Shown here: one piece after another, positions 18,734-26,920 of the stretch
Layout: the number at the start of each line of letters is the position of its first letter
Numbering within the stretch: position 1 is the first letter of the stretch
DNA from: Lachnospiraceae bacterium
GTDB lineage: Bacteria; Bacillota; Clostridia; Lachnospirales; Lachnospiraceae
Length of the DNA stretch: 64,000 nucleotides
Reading direction: 5' to 3'
Assembly: GCA_910575275.1 (NCBI GenBank)
Contig: CAJTEE010000001.1
Coordinates: 558,001 to 622,000 of the forward strand
Translations under genes and position numbers: made by a program
Notes under the pieces: model-generated
Seen by the model: only the letters and a program-made list of their open reading frames with translations
The model's database searches: none
What the model was told of the DNA's origin: nothing

Positions 18734-20072
18734 AAAGAAGGAGCACTTAAAAGATTATATTCCCGTAAAGTGGGATATGGTGGCGAATAAGATAATAATG
18801 GCTTTGAAAACGCAAAACCATAAAAATGAGGTCGTCCCTCCGAGAGTAAAGCAGATGGTAATTTTATCCGCACGGACCGACATGCTCCTTTCAACGCTTC
18901 CCTATATTGAAAAATTTATGCCTTTCATCACAGAAGTTGTGGTATGCTGCCCGGATAAAAAGGCTGCTCTTTTTAAAGAAAAATATAGAGGCCGTTTAAA
19001 CCTCCTTATTTTAACAGATGAGGAGGCGCTTGAAGGCGCTGCCCTGCCAGAGGATCATCAGACCCGGAATATGTATTTACGATGTATGGCGATGAAAAAC
19101 TCCAAAATAGATGATGTTTTCATAATGAGTGATGATGATTATCGGCCGTTAAAGATAATCAATTTGAACGTCCATTACAAGGACGGAAAGTATCAGGCAT
19201 ATTACTGCTTTGATCTGGCTGACTGGGTTGGAACGGCCTGGAAGCCGACCTCCTTTGACCGCGGTATGCAAAAGACTGCCGCGTTCTTGAAGAAAAATCA
19301 TTATCCATGCAGACATTTTGCCTCTCATATGCCACAGATTATTGACAAACGGCTTTTTTTGGAAATGCTGGAAACCCATCCGGGAATCGAAACGGCCGGG
19401 TATTGCGAATGGAATACGTATTTTAATTATTTGCAATACCACTATCCGGACAGCGTGCTGGCAGTCCCATATAAATCTATGTGTTGGCCCGGAAATCCTA
19501 CCGATTGGAAATCACAGGTATATCCAAATGAATACCTTTTTGAAAATTATTATGAGGAAAGTTATCAAAAGGACTCTATTTTTGAAGGGTATTCGACAAC
19601 ACTGACAGACAATACAGAAGTGGAGAATATTGAAAAGATTCAAAAATTTGCTGACCGTCAGATGCGTTATTTGGCCTATCAGAAGGAATTCGATCTTTTT
19701 TCCAAAATGTATGTCTGCGAATACAGAGAGCTTGTAAGCTTTGATTTCCTTTTACACAGAGATTGGAAAGAATTAACTGCTCCCAAATATCTAATTCTTC
19801 AGAAAAACGGATTTGTGTGGATTCCTTTTGAAATCAAAATATCGGCAGAAAAGGCGGAGGATGAAGAAAAGCTGACCATAAACAGCTATTATAGTGATTC
19901 GGGAAATAATACATTTTATCATGCTGCCCCGATTACGATGCCTGTCAGTAACTGTAAATTCGATTTTCCGCTATATGGGTATCGTATGGAGGGAAATTAT
20001 TTTTATAACGTTGAGTTTGAGCTTGGCAGAGATAAGATCCGTAAAGTGATATCTGTAGCAATTATAGATTAA
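18723..20072 (+). CDS. Stealth-like glycan transferase domain, separated from its GT4 partner
   Basis: 449 residues beginning at a TTG with no clear ribosome binding site, continuing the end of the GT4 module (LYDEKKEHLKDYIP, WDMVANKI). The centre has VFIMSDDDYRPL near residue 130, followed by RHFASHMPQIIDK and MCWPGNPTDW, a pattern like the DDD and His regions of Stealth capsule phosphotransferases. The last 100 residues are strand-rich. It is a piece of a larger protein rather than an independent gene. The Stealth likeness is by motif only; unknown acceptor. Confidence 0.55.
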   Translation: MYDEKKEHLKDYIPVKWDMVANKIIMALKTQNHKNEVVPPRVKQMVILSARTDMLLSTLPYIEKFMPFITEVVVCCPDKKAALFKEKYRGRLNLLILTDEEALEGAALPEDHQTRNMYLRCMAMKNSKIDDVFIMSDDDYRPLKIINLNVHYKDGKYQAYYCFDLADWVGTAWKPTSFDRGMQKTAAFLKKNHYPCRHFASHMPQIIDKRLFLEMLETHPGIETAGYCEWNTYFNYLQYHYPDSVLAVPYKSMCWPGNPTDWKSQVYPNEYLFENYYEESYQKDSIFEGYSTTLTDNTEVENIEKIQKFADRQMRYLAYQKEFDLFSKMYVCEYRELVSFDFLLHRDWKELTAPKYLILQKNGFVWIPFEIKISAEKAEDEEKLTINSYYSDSGNNTFYHAAPITMPVSNCKFDFPLYGYRMEGNYFYNVEFELGRDKIRKVISVAIID

Positions 20073-20092
20073 AATTAAGGGGTCATAATTCC

Positions 20093-20782
20093 ATGTACAT
20101 AGTGCATTATATTTTGAAATTCGCCATGGCCGGTAGTTACGCCCTATGCCATAATTACGGTTTGGCTATCTTTCTTTTTACTTTCCTTAGCAAGCTTATA
20201 CTCCTCCCTTTATCCATATGGGTTCATAAAAATTCGATTAAAATGGTGGTAATGCAGCCGTATATTAACTTTATCAAAGCAAAGTTTTTTGGAGATAAGG
20301 ACAGGATTGCGGAAGAAGAATCGAAACTGTTTAAACGACAAAAGTACAATCCGATGGCTTCCATTATTCCATTGACAATCCAGATTCTGCTGTTAAGGGG
20401 TATTATTGACGTCATTAAGGCAGGAATAGCAGACCCACAGATTAATATGAGTTTTATTGGTATTGATTTGAGTCTGATTCCGTGCGAGACCGGCGGCAGT
20501 ATGGTGCTATCCCCTGTTTTGACAGGATTATCCGCCTTGATCATGTGCGTCGCCCAAAATGCCAGCAATGTATTGCAAGCTGAGCAGCCAAAGGCTAATC
20601 AATACGGGACACTGGCTCTTTCGGTAGGCTTATCGGTATATCTGGGCTGGTTTGTTCCTGCTGGTGTGGCCCTATATTGGATCTCCAGTAACCTGATGGC
20701 AGTTGCACAGTTATATCTGTTGAATTGGGCAATTAACCCGAAAAACTATGTGGATTACGAACGGTATCCCCAAATTAAATGA
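20093..20782 (+). CDS. YidC/Oxa1-like membrane protein, 3' end replaced by IS DNA
   Basis: 229 residues with five or so membrane helices and the YidC/Oxa1/Alb3 pattern: YGLAIFLFTFLSKLILLPLS near the start, a basic cytoplasmic loop (FFGDKDRIAEEE), then YNPMASIIPLTIQ and GWFVPAGVALYWISSN. Variant YidC-like proteins are found in clostridial polysaccharide loci. The last residues (YPQIK) are read from the IS630 remnant, so the natural C-terminus is lost. GGGGTC lies upstream of the ATG. Whether the truncated protein is active is unknown; the core fold is complete. Confidence 0.7.
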   Translation: MYIVHYILKFAMAGSYALCHNYGLAIFLFTFLSKLILLPLSIWVHKNSIKMVVMQPYINFIKAKFFGDKDRIAEEESKLFKRQKYNPMASIIPLTIQILLLRGIIDVIKAGIADPQINMSFIGIDLSLIPCETGGSMVLSPVLTGLSALIMCVAQNASNVLQAEQPKANQYGTLALSVGLSVYLGWFVPAGVALYWISSNLMAVAQLYLLNWAINPKNYVDYERYPQIK

Positions 20783-21473
20783 TGCCGCTTTTGTAGATAA
20801 CATGGAGGAGGTTCTTACCATATATGAAATGCCATATTATCCAGAAATACCCGTGATATGTATGGATGAAAAGTCGGTTCAGCTTTTAGGCGAAATCCGT
20901 GAACGGATACAGGCAAAATCCAGCCATATCAGCCCGGATACCCAGCTTCCGCAGCCAGGTTGCTGCGAAAGGATAGATTCGGAATACAGCCGGTGCGGAG
21001 CGGCAAGCATCTTCATGTTTACCGAACCACTTGGCAGATGGCGGCACGTGCTGGCAAAAGCCCACCGGAATCGGGGAGATTTTGCGCAGATGATGTTAAG
21101 TATCGCTGAAAAATACTGCCCTGATGTAAAAAGGATTATTTTAGTGGCAGATAACCTTAACTCGCACAGCCGGACATTGTTTTATGAAGCATTTAAACCG
21201 TCCATAGCCTGCTGGCTGTCGCCAAAATACGAATTTCACTGCACATCAAAACACGGAAGCTGGTTAAATATGGCGGAAACCGAACTGAGTTCGTTATCCC
21301 TCCAGTGTCTCGGTAACCAGAGGATTAAGGATGTGGAACATTTAAATGAACTGCTAAGTTCATGGGAAATATCCCGTAACCGGAAGCAGAAGGGAATTAT
21401 ATGGCATTTTAAAACGGCAGATGCACGGGCAAAGCTGTACCGATTATATCCAAAGCCACTCTTTAATGACTGA
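20748..21473 (+). pseudogene. IS630-family transposase, 5' half missing
   Basis: The C-terminal DDE half of an IS630-type transposase: VICMDEKSVQLLG (first Asp), IILVADNLNSHS (second Asp), and SWLNMAETELSSL (Glu). Homology begins at IPKLNDAAFV near 20770; the N-terminal helix-turn-helix is absent and the preceding codons belong to the YidC-like gene. No ribosome binding site is present. All three catalytic residues remain, but without the DNA-binding half this is not a working element. Confidence 0.85.
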
Positions 21474-21540
21474 TTTTCCATTTTCTCATGTGGAACTAAG
21501 CCCCACACGGAAAAGTTTTGGTACAGTTTTAGACTTTACA
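20765..21540 (+). mobile_element. IS630-family remnant
   Basis: Contains the half transposase above and about 65 bp of downstream flank. The left boundary is the abrupt end of YidC homology near 20765 and the right boundary lies before 21548, where another coding fragment starts. I could not find terminal inverted repeats or a TA duplication, as expected if the left end was deleted. Confidence 0.65.
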
Positions 21541-21547
21541 AGGCACT

Positions 21548-21742
21548 AGCACAGCTTCTTCAGGGTATGGCTGGTTTTGGAAAATAGAGGAATCCAATAA
21601 CCAAATTACATATGCGACAGCCCTATCTCAATCATTCCAAGATACAGAATTTAAACTATTTAATGTATCAGAGAATTTTATCCTATTAAATAGAGGTAAT
21701 TCCATTGAAATGATAAATTGTAATACGACTACGGAACAGTGA
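21548..21742 (+). pseudogene. C-terminal remnant of an unrecognised gene
   Basis: A 65-codon open stretch ending in TGA (STASSGYGWFWKIEESNN ... TTTEQ) with no start codon or ribosome binding site. It has ordinary coding composition and AT-rich codons like the polysaccharide genes. It lies between the IS630 remnant and manC2 and is probably the end of a gene destroyed by the IS-associated deletion. I do not recognise the family. Confidence 0.5.
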
Positions 21743-21757
21743 ATAGAGGAATCGTGA

Positions 21758-23074
21758 ATGCAAATAATCCTCCTCTCCGGCACATCCGGAAACCAGCTCT
21801 GGCCGCTGACCAACGGCCTTCGGTCGAGCCAGTTTATCAAAATCTTAAAAACCGAAAACGATACCTATGAATCCATCTTCCAGCGGACCTGCCGGCAGAT
21901 CCGAAAGGCCGATGCCGATGCCCAAATCACGGTGGCCTCCACGAAAACGCAGGCCTCCGTGATTCAAAACCAGATGGGGACAAAGGTCAATATCTGCCTG
22001 GAGCCGGAGCGTAAAAGCATGTTTTCCGTCATTGCCCTGGCCGCCGCCTATCTGCGGGATCTGCAGCAGGTTCCGGACACCGAGGTGGTGGCGGTCTGCC
22101 CGGTCGACGTCTATGCTGGTGACGAATATTTTGCGGCAATCCGGCAGATGGCGGACATTGTCGAAAATGGGCGGGCCAAGCTTGCCCTTCTTGGCGTCGT
22201 CCCTGCGGACGCCAATGAAAAGTATGGCTATATCATTCCGGAAACCCGGGAGCGTATCAGCCGCGTGCGAAGCTTTGAGGAGAAGCCAAAGGCGGCAAAA
22301 GCGGAGGCCTACTTAAAAAACGGGGCTCTCTGGAACAGCGGCGTGTTTGCGTTCCGGCTTGGATACGTGCTGGACAAGGCCCGTGAGTGGATCGGCTTTA
22401 CGGACTATGAGGACCTGTATGACCGCTATGCAGGGCTCTCTAGCGTCAGCTTTGACCGTGCCGTAGCCGAGAAGGAGCCGGACATGCGTGTGATCCGCTA
22501 CGAGGGCCTTTGGAAGGACATCAGCACCTGGCAGGCCTTGAGCGCGGAAATGACGGAAACCTCCATCGGACATGCCATCTGCGACAGCTCCTGTGAAGCC
22601 GTCCATGTGATCAACGAGCTCAACGTGCCGATTCTCTGCATGGGGCTTAAAAATCTGGTGATTTCCGCCAGCGCGGAGGGGATCCTTGTCTCGGATAGCG
22701 GGAAATCCACGGAGATTGCCCCGTTTGTAGAGCAGATGGAGCAACGGGTCATGTTTGCGGAAAAATCCTGGGGAGAATTTCGGGTTCTGGATGTCGGGGA
22801 CAGCAGCATGACCGTAAAAGCGACGCTGAATCCCGGCTATCGCATGAATTACCACAGCCATGACTACCGCGACGAGGTATGGACGGTCATTTCCGGGACC
22901 GGACGCACGGTTGTGGATGGAATGGAGGAATTGGTCGGTCCCGGCGACGTGATCACCATGGAAGCCGGCTGCAAGCACATGGTGATTGCCGATACGAAGC
23001 TGGAGCTTATAGAGGTTCAGCTGGGTAAGGAGATTGATGTCCATGACAAGCATAAGTACGAGCCGGAAGGTTAA
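21758..23074 (+). CDS. Sugar-phosphate nucleotidyltransferase with C-terminal cupin, altered active-site signature
   Basis: 438 aa with the architecture of bifunctional mannose-1-phosphate guanylyltransferase/mannose-6-phosphate isomerase: a nucleotidyltransferase domain (about 1-270; KYGYIIPET, FEEKP, LWNSGVFAF, LWKDISTW) and a cupin isomerase domain (about 330-435; WGEFRVLD, YRMNYHSHDYRDEVWTVISG). The signature that normally reads GGSGxRLWP and KQF is here GTSGNQLWP and SSQF, so the phosphate-binding Arg and Lys are replaced. Cupin His/Glu ligands remain. GC-richer than the genes before it. It overlaps manA. Confidence 0.8.
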   Translation: MQIILLSGTSGNQLWPLTNGLRSSQFIKILKTENDTYESIFQRTCRQIRKADADAQITVASTKTQASVIQNQMGTKVNICLEPERKSMFSVIALAAAYLRDLQQVPDTEVVAVCPVDVYAGDEYFAAIRQMADIVENGRAKLALLGVVPADANEKYGYIIPETRERISRVRSFEEKPKAAKAEAYLKNGALWNSGVFAFRLGYVLDKAREWIGFTDYEDLYDRYAGLSSVSFDRAVAEKEPDMRVIRYEGLWKDISTWQALSAEMTETSIGHAICDSSCEAVHVINELNVPILCMGLKNLVISASAEGILVSDSGKSTEIAPFVEQMEQRVMFAEKSWGEFRVLDVGDSSMTVKATLNPGYRMNYHSHDYRDEVWTVISGTGRTVVDGMEELVGPGDVITMEAGCKHMVIADTKLELIEVQLGKEIDVHDKHKYEPEG

Positions 23075-24050
23075 GCCCTTCCTTTTAAGGCCCGCGGGAA
23101 AGGATTATCTCTGGGGCGGGAACCGCCTTCAGACAGAATTTAATAAAGAAATTCCCCTGACTCCGCTGGCGGAAACCTGGGAGTGCTCAACGCATCCGGA
23201 CGGTCCCAGCATTGCAGCCAGCGGAGAGTATGCAGGCATGTCTTTAAACCAGGTGCTGAGGGAGCATCCGGAGTACCTCGGGAGCCATCCCGGCGTGGAG
23301 GGAGAGCTGCCGCTCCTCATCAAATTCATCGACGCCAGGAAGAATCTTTCCGTCCAGGTGCATCCAACAGATGCCTATGCACAAGAGCATGAAAACGGAC
23401 AGCTTGGGAAGACAGAGATGTGGTACGTCTTGGACGCCGCACCGGGGGCGCAGCTTATCTGCGGCTTCCATCACGACATGAAGAAGCAGCAGCTTTTTAA
23501 CAGCCTGGCGGACGGGACAGTGGAAAAATATCTGCAAAAGGTAAACATAAAAAAAGATGACGTCTTTTTTATTGAAGCAGGGACCGTCCATGCGATCGGA
23601 GCCGGAGCGCTGATCGCAGAAATCCAGGAAAGCTCCAACCTGACGTACCGGCTTTATGATTACAACCGTCTCGATAAAAACGGAAGGCCCAGAGAGTTTC
23701 ATATTGATAAGGCGCTGGCCGTGGCGAATCTAAAAGGGAGCGCAAAGCCCAAGCAGCCGCTGCGCCTTTTAAAGTATAAAAAGGGGGCGGCCGCGGAGCT
23801 ATTGTGCCGATGCCGGTATTTCCAGGTAGAGCGGTATCTGCTGAATACAGAATCCTCGCGAAAGCTGATCCGTTTCCAGACGGACCATAGTTCTTTTCAG
23901 GTGTTCCTGTGCCTGGAGGGCTGCGGCGTCGTGTTCATGGAGGACGATGACTGCCTGAATTTCTTTAAAGGGGACTGCCTGTTTGTGCCGGCGGATTCCA
24001 TGTCGATGCGGTTTCATGGGAAAGCGAAGTTTTTGAATGTCCGGTGTTGA
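23037..24050 (+). CDS. manA: Mannose-6-phosphate isomerase, class I
   Basis: Interconverts fructose-6-phosphate and mannose-6-phosphate; a zinc cupin enzyme. KDYLWGGNRL near the N-terminus, LLIKFIDARKNLSVQVHPTD (split here: LIKFIDA, QVHP) with metal ligands, the metal Glu in GKTEMWYVL, and AGTVHAIG near 185 are all present, as is YDYNR. Length of about 337 aa is normal. The start is ambiguous: ATG 23037 has AAGGAG 4 nt upstream, ATG 23043 has 10 nt. It overlaps the preceding gene by about 38 nt, which suggests translational coupling. It appears intact. Confidence 0.92.
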   Translation: MSMTSISTSRKVKPFLLRPAGKDYLWGGNRLQTEFNKEIPLTPLAETWECSTHPDGPSIAASGEYAGMSLNQVLREHPEYLGSHPGVEGELPLLIKFIDARKNLSVQVHPTDAYAQEHENGQLGKTEMWYVLDAAPGAQLICGFHHDMKKQQLFNSLADGTVEKYLQKVNIKKDDVFFIEAGTVHAIGAGALIAEIQESSNLTYRLYDYNRLDKNGRPREFHIDKALAVANLKGSAKPKQPLRLLKYKKGAAAELLCRCRYFQVERYLLNTESSRKLIRFQTDHSSFQVFLCLEGCGVVFMEDDDCLNFFKGDCLFVPADSMSMRFHGKAKFLNVRC

Positions 24051-24119
24051 TTGTGTGCAATTTGAATGGGGCTTTGAACGACTCGCAGGCTGCTTTACCA
24101 TATAAAGGAGATTTTGAAA

Positions 24120-25571
24120 ATGGATAAGAATTTCATACAAACAGAATACAGGCGCTGGATGGAGCTGGCAGTGGAGGATCCTGATCTGCAGGAGGAGCTA
24201 TGCGCCCTTGCCGCAGACGAGGAAAAGCTTCAGGATGCATTCTATCGGAATTTGGAGTTTGGCACCGGGGGACTCCGCGGTGTGATCGGCGCGGACGGCT
24301 GTCAGATTACGACGAAAGCGGCCTCGGAAATCCTGACGGAAATCGAGAAACTGGATCTGTTCCGCGATATAAAACGCCTGCCCTTTGAGGCGGGAATCGT
24401 GGAGGGAACGATCCGTTATATTGAGAAAGAGGTAGAAGACGAATTTATCGCGGCGGTACGGGCTCAAAGCGTCCTGGGATCGTCGGACCATATTGACCGG
24501 GATATGGCGATCGTCTATTCCCCGCTTAACGGAACCGGCCTGAAACCGGTCTGCCGGGTGCTGCAGGAGGCCGGCTTTACCAATCTCACCATCGTAAAGG
24601 AACAGGAGCAGCCGGATGGCGCTTTCCCCACCTGTCCGTATCCGAACCCGGAGATCAAGGAGGCCATGACACTGGGAATTGAATATGCGAAAAGGAACAA
24701 TGCCGACCTTCTGCTCGCAACCGACCCCGACTGCGACCGTGTCGGGATCGCGGTAAAAAACACCGGCGGAGAGTATGTTCTGCTCTCCGGAAATGAGACA
24801 GGAATGCTGCTGTTAGACTATATCTGCGCCCGCCGAAGGGCCAGCCATACAATGCCGGAAAACCCAGTTATAGTAAAGACCATTGTCACCATTGATATGG
24901 CGGAGCGGATCGCGCAGGCGTATGGTGTGTCAACCGTCAATGTCCTGACGGGCTTCAAATACATCGGCGAGCAGATCGGCCTGTTGGAAAAGCAGGGGAG
25001 GACGCAGGATTATATTTTGGGATTTGAGGAGAGCTACGGGTATCTGAGCGGCTCCTATGTCCGCGATAAGGACGCAGTAAACGGAGCGTTTCTGATCTGT
25101 GAGATGTCTGCCTACTATAAGGCTCATGGAATCAGCCTGTGGGAAAAGCTGCAGGAGCTGTATGAGCAATATGGATACTGCCTGAATACATTGCACTCCT
25201 ATACATTTGAGGGTGCTGCCGGGTTTGCAAGGATGCAGGCGATCATGGAGGTGCTCCGCAGGGGGATTCGTGAGCTTGGCGGGCTTCAGGTAGAGAAATG
25301 TCTGGACTATGCCCAGGGGCTGGACGGCCTGCCAAAGTCTGATGTGTTGAAATTTCGGCTGGAGAAGGATTGCTCCGTGGTGGTCCGGCCTTCCGGGACA
25401 GAGCCGAAGCTAAAGGCATATTTTTCGGTAAGCGCCGGGAACAGAGACATGGCGGAAAGGATAGAGGAGAAATTGACCGAAGATTTGGAAAAGCGGTTTT
25501 TTAAGTCTTATGAAAAAATACGCTCTAAGTTTCGGATCAGACCGTCATCAGAAGCCGGGGGACAAATCTGA
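24120..25571 (+). CDS. manB: Phosphomannomutase/phosphoglucomutase lacking its catalytic serine loop
   Basis: Alpha-D-phosphohexomutase family. The N-terminal EFGTGGLRGVIGA is followed directly by DGCQITTKAASEI. In complete enzymes about 100 residues separate these, including the TASHNP loop whose Ser carries the phosphate. The deletion is in frame. Downstream domains are intact: metal loop ATDPDCDRVGIA, sugar loop GFEESYGYL, and phosphate-binding VVRPSGTEPKLK. 483 aa compares with about 570 expected. AAAGGAG lies 9 nt before ATG 24120. Without the Ser loop it cannot catalyse phosphotransfer, so it is functionally a pseudogene although the frame is open. Confidence 0.85.
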   Translation: MDKNFIQTEYRRWMELAVEDPDLQEELCALAADEEKLQDAFYRNLEFGTGGLRGVIGADGCQITTKAASEILTEIEKLDLFRDIKRLPFEAGIVEGTIRYIEKEVEDEFIAAVRAQSVLGSSDHIDRDMAIVYSPLNGTGLKPVCRVLQEAGFTNLTIVKEQEQPDGAFPTCPYPNPEIKEAMTLGIEYAKRNNADLLLATDPDCDRVGIAVKNTGGEYVLLSGNETGMLLLDYICARRRASHTMPENPVIVKTIVTIDMAERIAQAYGVSTVNVLTGFKYIGEQIGLLEKQGRTQDYILGFEESYGYLSGSYVRDKDAVNGAFLICEMSAYYKAHGISLWEKLQELYEQYGYCLNTLHSYTFEGAAGFARMQAIMEVLRRGIRELGGLQVEKCLDYAQGLDGLPKSDVLKFRLEKDCSVVVRPSGTEPKLKAYFSVSAGNRDMAERIEEKLTEDLEKRFFKSYEKIRSKFRIRPSSEAGGQI

Positions 25572-25582
25572 CCGATCCCGTG

Positions 25583-25622
25583 ACAAAACCAGGGCCGTGG
25601 AAAGGACAGAAAGACGGCCCTG
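25583..25622 (-). terminator. Terminator after mazEF
   Basis: Arms CAGGGCCGT and ACGGCCCTG around a 15-nt loop, followed on the minus strand by GTTTTG. It lies about 10 nt after the toxin stop, and may also stop the convergent manB transcript. Confidence 0.55.
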
Positions 25623-25631
25623 AAAATCGTC

Positions 25632-25946
25632 TCAGATGTAATCAAAGATTCCCTGAATCGCATCTGAAATATTCATCCGCTCGCTAACAGAAAGACTGTC
25701 CGTCTTTTTGTAACCCCGCACGCGAAGATCCAGCAGGGCAAGCTTTTCACACTGGGCGTATCCCCGCGTCTGCCCGTTTGTCGTGACTGCAATGTGCAAC
25801 GGGCTTTTCGTAGAGTCAGCATAGATGGGACAGCCTATGATCTCTCCAGAGGAATTGAAAAAATCCTTGCTCACGACAAGAACGGGATGAGAAATCCGTT
25901 CAACCTTAAGGATATCTCCTTGATGCGGAAATTCCAATCCTACCAT
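25632..25946 (-). CDS. mazF: MazF/PemK-type toxin
   Basis: Likely ribosome-independent mRNA endonuclease. 104 aa; QGDILKVE and HPVLVVSKDFFN at the N-terminus carry the conserved strand-loop of the family, with GCPIYA and CEKLALLDLR further on. The ATG at 25946 has GGGAGG upstream and overlaps the antitoxin stop by 7 nt, the usual translational coupling of type II modules. An upstream in-frame start at 25973 would lie inside the antitoxin and lacks a ribosome binding site. Confidence 0.85.
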   Translation of the reverse strand: MVGLEFPHQGDILKVERISHPVLVVSKDFFNSSGEIIGCPIYADSTKSPLHIAVTTNGQTRGYAQCEKLALLDLRVRGYKKTDSLSVSERMNISDAIQGIFDYI

Positions 25947-26182
25947 CCTTCCCTCCCAATGGGCTCTCCCCAATCATATTCGCCATCCAAATTTAGCTGT
26001 CCCTCATATTCTGCGGCGCGTTCTTCCAGTGTTTTGTGTCTGAACTGCTTGGCAAGCGTAATGGTTCCGTTTGAAACTCGGATGTCCAAAATTTCATTTA
26101 AAGAAATTCCTGCGCTTCGCAGGATTTCCTTCGGAATACGAACACCCTGGCTGTTGCCCCACTCTTTGAGCTGTATCTGCAT
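25940..26182 (-). CDS. mazE: MazE/AbrB-type antitoxin
   Basis: 80 aa. An N-terminal SpoVT/AbrB swapped-hairpin DNA-binding domain (VRIPKEILRSAGI, then LDIRVSNGTITL) is followed by an acidic C-terminal tail (EEYEG-like, ending DWGEPIGREGW) that would bind and block the toxin. GGGAGGG lies 10 nt before the ATG. An inverted repeat just upstream is the probable autoregulatory operator. Confidence 0.87.
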   Translation of the reverse strand: MQIQLKEWGNSQGVRIPKEILRSAGISLNEILDIRVSNGTITLAKQFRHKTLEERAAEYEGQLNLDGEYDWGEPIGREGW

Positions 26183-26202
26183 AAAATGTCTCCCTCCCGA
26201 TG

Positions 26203-26218
26203 TATATACTTAGTATAC
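26203..26218. promoter_or_regulatory. Probable operator/-10 region of mazEF
   Basis: Imperfect inverted repeat ATATAC-TTA-GTATAC, 20-36 nt upstream of the antitoxin start. On the minus strand it contains TATACT, a good -10 element, so binding there would block transcription. Confidence 0.45.
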
Positions 26219-26258
26219 ACCGGCAGGCAGAAGAATGCAAGGAAAAATTTTATAGACT

Positions 26259-26900
26259 TCACACCACTCCTGGCAGTGCCCCTCCCTCCAGGGGCACATA
26301 CGTGTAATAGTAATGCCTGGCGCTCGCCACCGGTATGACGGCGAGCGCTTTCTTCTGCTCTGTGCCGCTGGCGGGATCGATCTGGTGCTCCGGTGTGAGG
26401 CTGTATTTCTTCCAGTGGCTCAGACAGAGAAATCCCCCCTCCTCGGACTCCGCGCTGACCAGGATTCCTGAGTACGCCGTGTTCTCCAGATATACGGTAG
26501 CGTAGACAGCCGCCCCCTCCGGACGCTTCTGTTCGATCATGTAAAAAATATTCCGGCTGGTGCTGATCGGAATTTTTAGCTGTTTTAAAAACCGGTCGAG
26601 CCACTTGGATTGGAGGAGCCGATAGAGAAGGAGCGGCAGGACGACCGACAGGCACAAGAGGGCCGCGTTTGTCAAAAGCTCGATCATGTTCCTATCAGAA
26701 AGTCCCATACGCTCACAGACAATCGTCATAGCAATTCTGGTATTGTGCGCCAGCACATAGCTGATGCAGAAAATTTTCAAATAGACCAGCTCCTCATCTT
26801 CCCTTTTACCTCCGGATATGTACAGATATATCACATAAAAGATCACGCCGGGATACACATACACAAAGTTTTGCAGGATCGTCTCCAGAATTTCTTTCAT
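26259..26900 (-). CDS. Membrane protein, DUF6338-like (tentative)
   Basis: 213 aa. Two or three membrane helices in the first 100 residues (FVYVYPGVIFYVIYLYI; LLCLSVVLPLLLYRLL), then a soluble domain rich in strands (AVYATVYLENTAYSGIL, GGFLCLSHWKKYSL). The layout, helices near the N-terminus followed by a small beta domain that could bind something at the membrane, recalls DUF6338, but I am not certain. It starts 20 nt after the L20 paralogue stop and is probably co-transcribed with it. Function unknown. Confidence 0.5.
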   Translation of the reverse strand: MKEILETILQNFVYVYPGVIFYVIYLYISGGKREDEELVYLKIFCISYVLAHNTRIAMTIVCERMGLSDRNMIELLTNAALLCLSVVLPLLLYRLLQSKWLDRFLKQLKIPISTSRNIFYMIEQKRPEGAAVYATVYLENTAYSGILVSAESEEGGFLCLSHWKKYSLTPEHQIDPASGTEQKKALAVIPVASARHYYYTYVPLEGGALPGVV

Positions 26901-26920
26901 GCACTTCTCCTTTTTTGTGG

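Noticed and set aside
20748-20770. A natural start for the IS630 transposase here
   Set aside because: These codons are an out-of-frame reading of the YidC-like gene; the HTH half of the transposase is missing.
22313-23053. A 246-codon minus-strand frame opposite the nucleotidyltransferase-cupin gene
   Set aside because: Shadow of a clear protein family member; no ribosome binding site.
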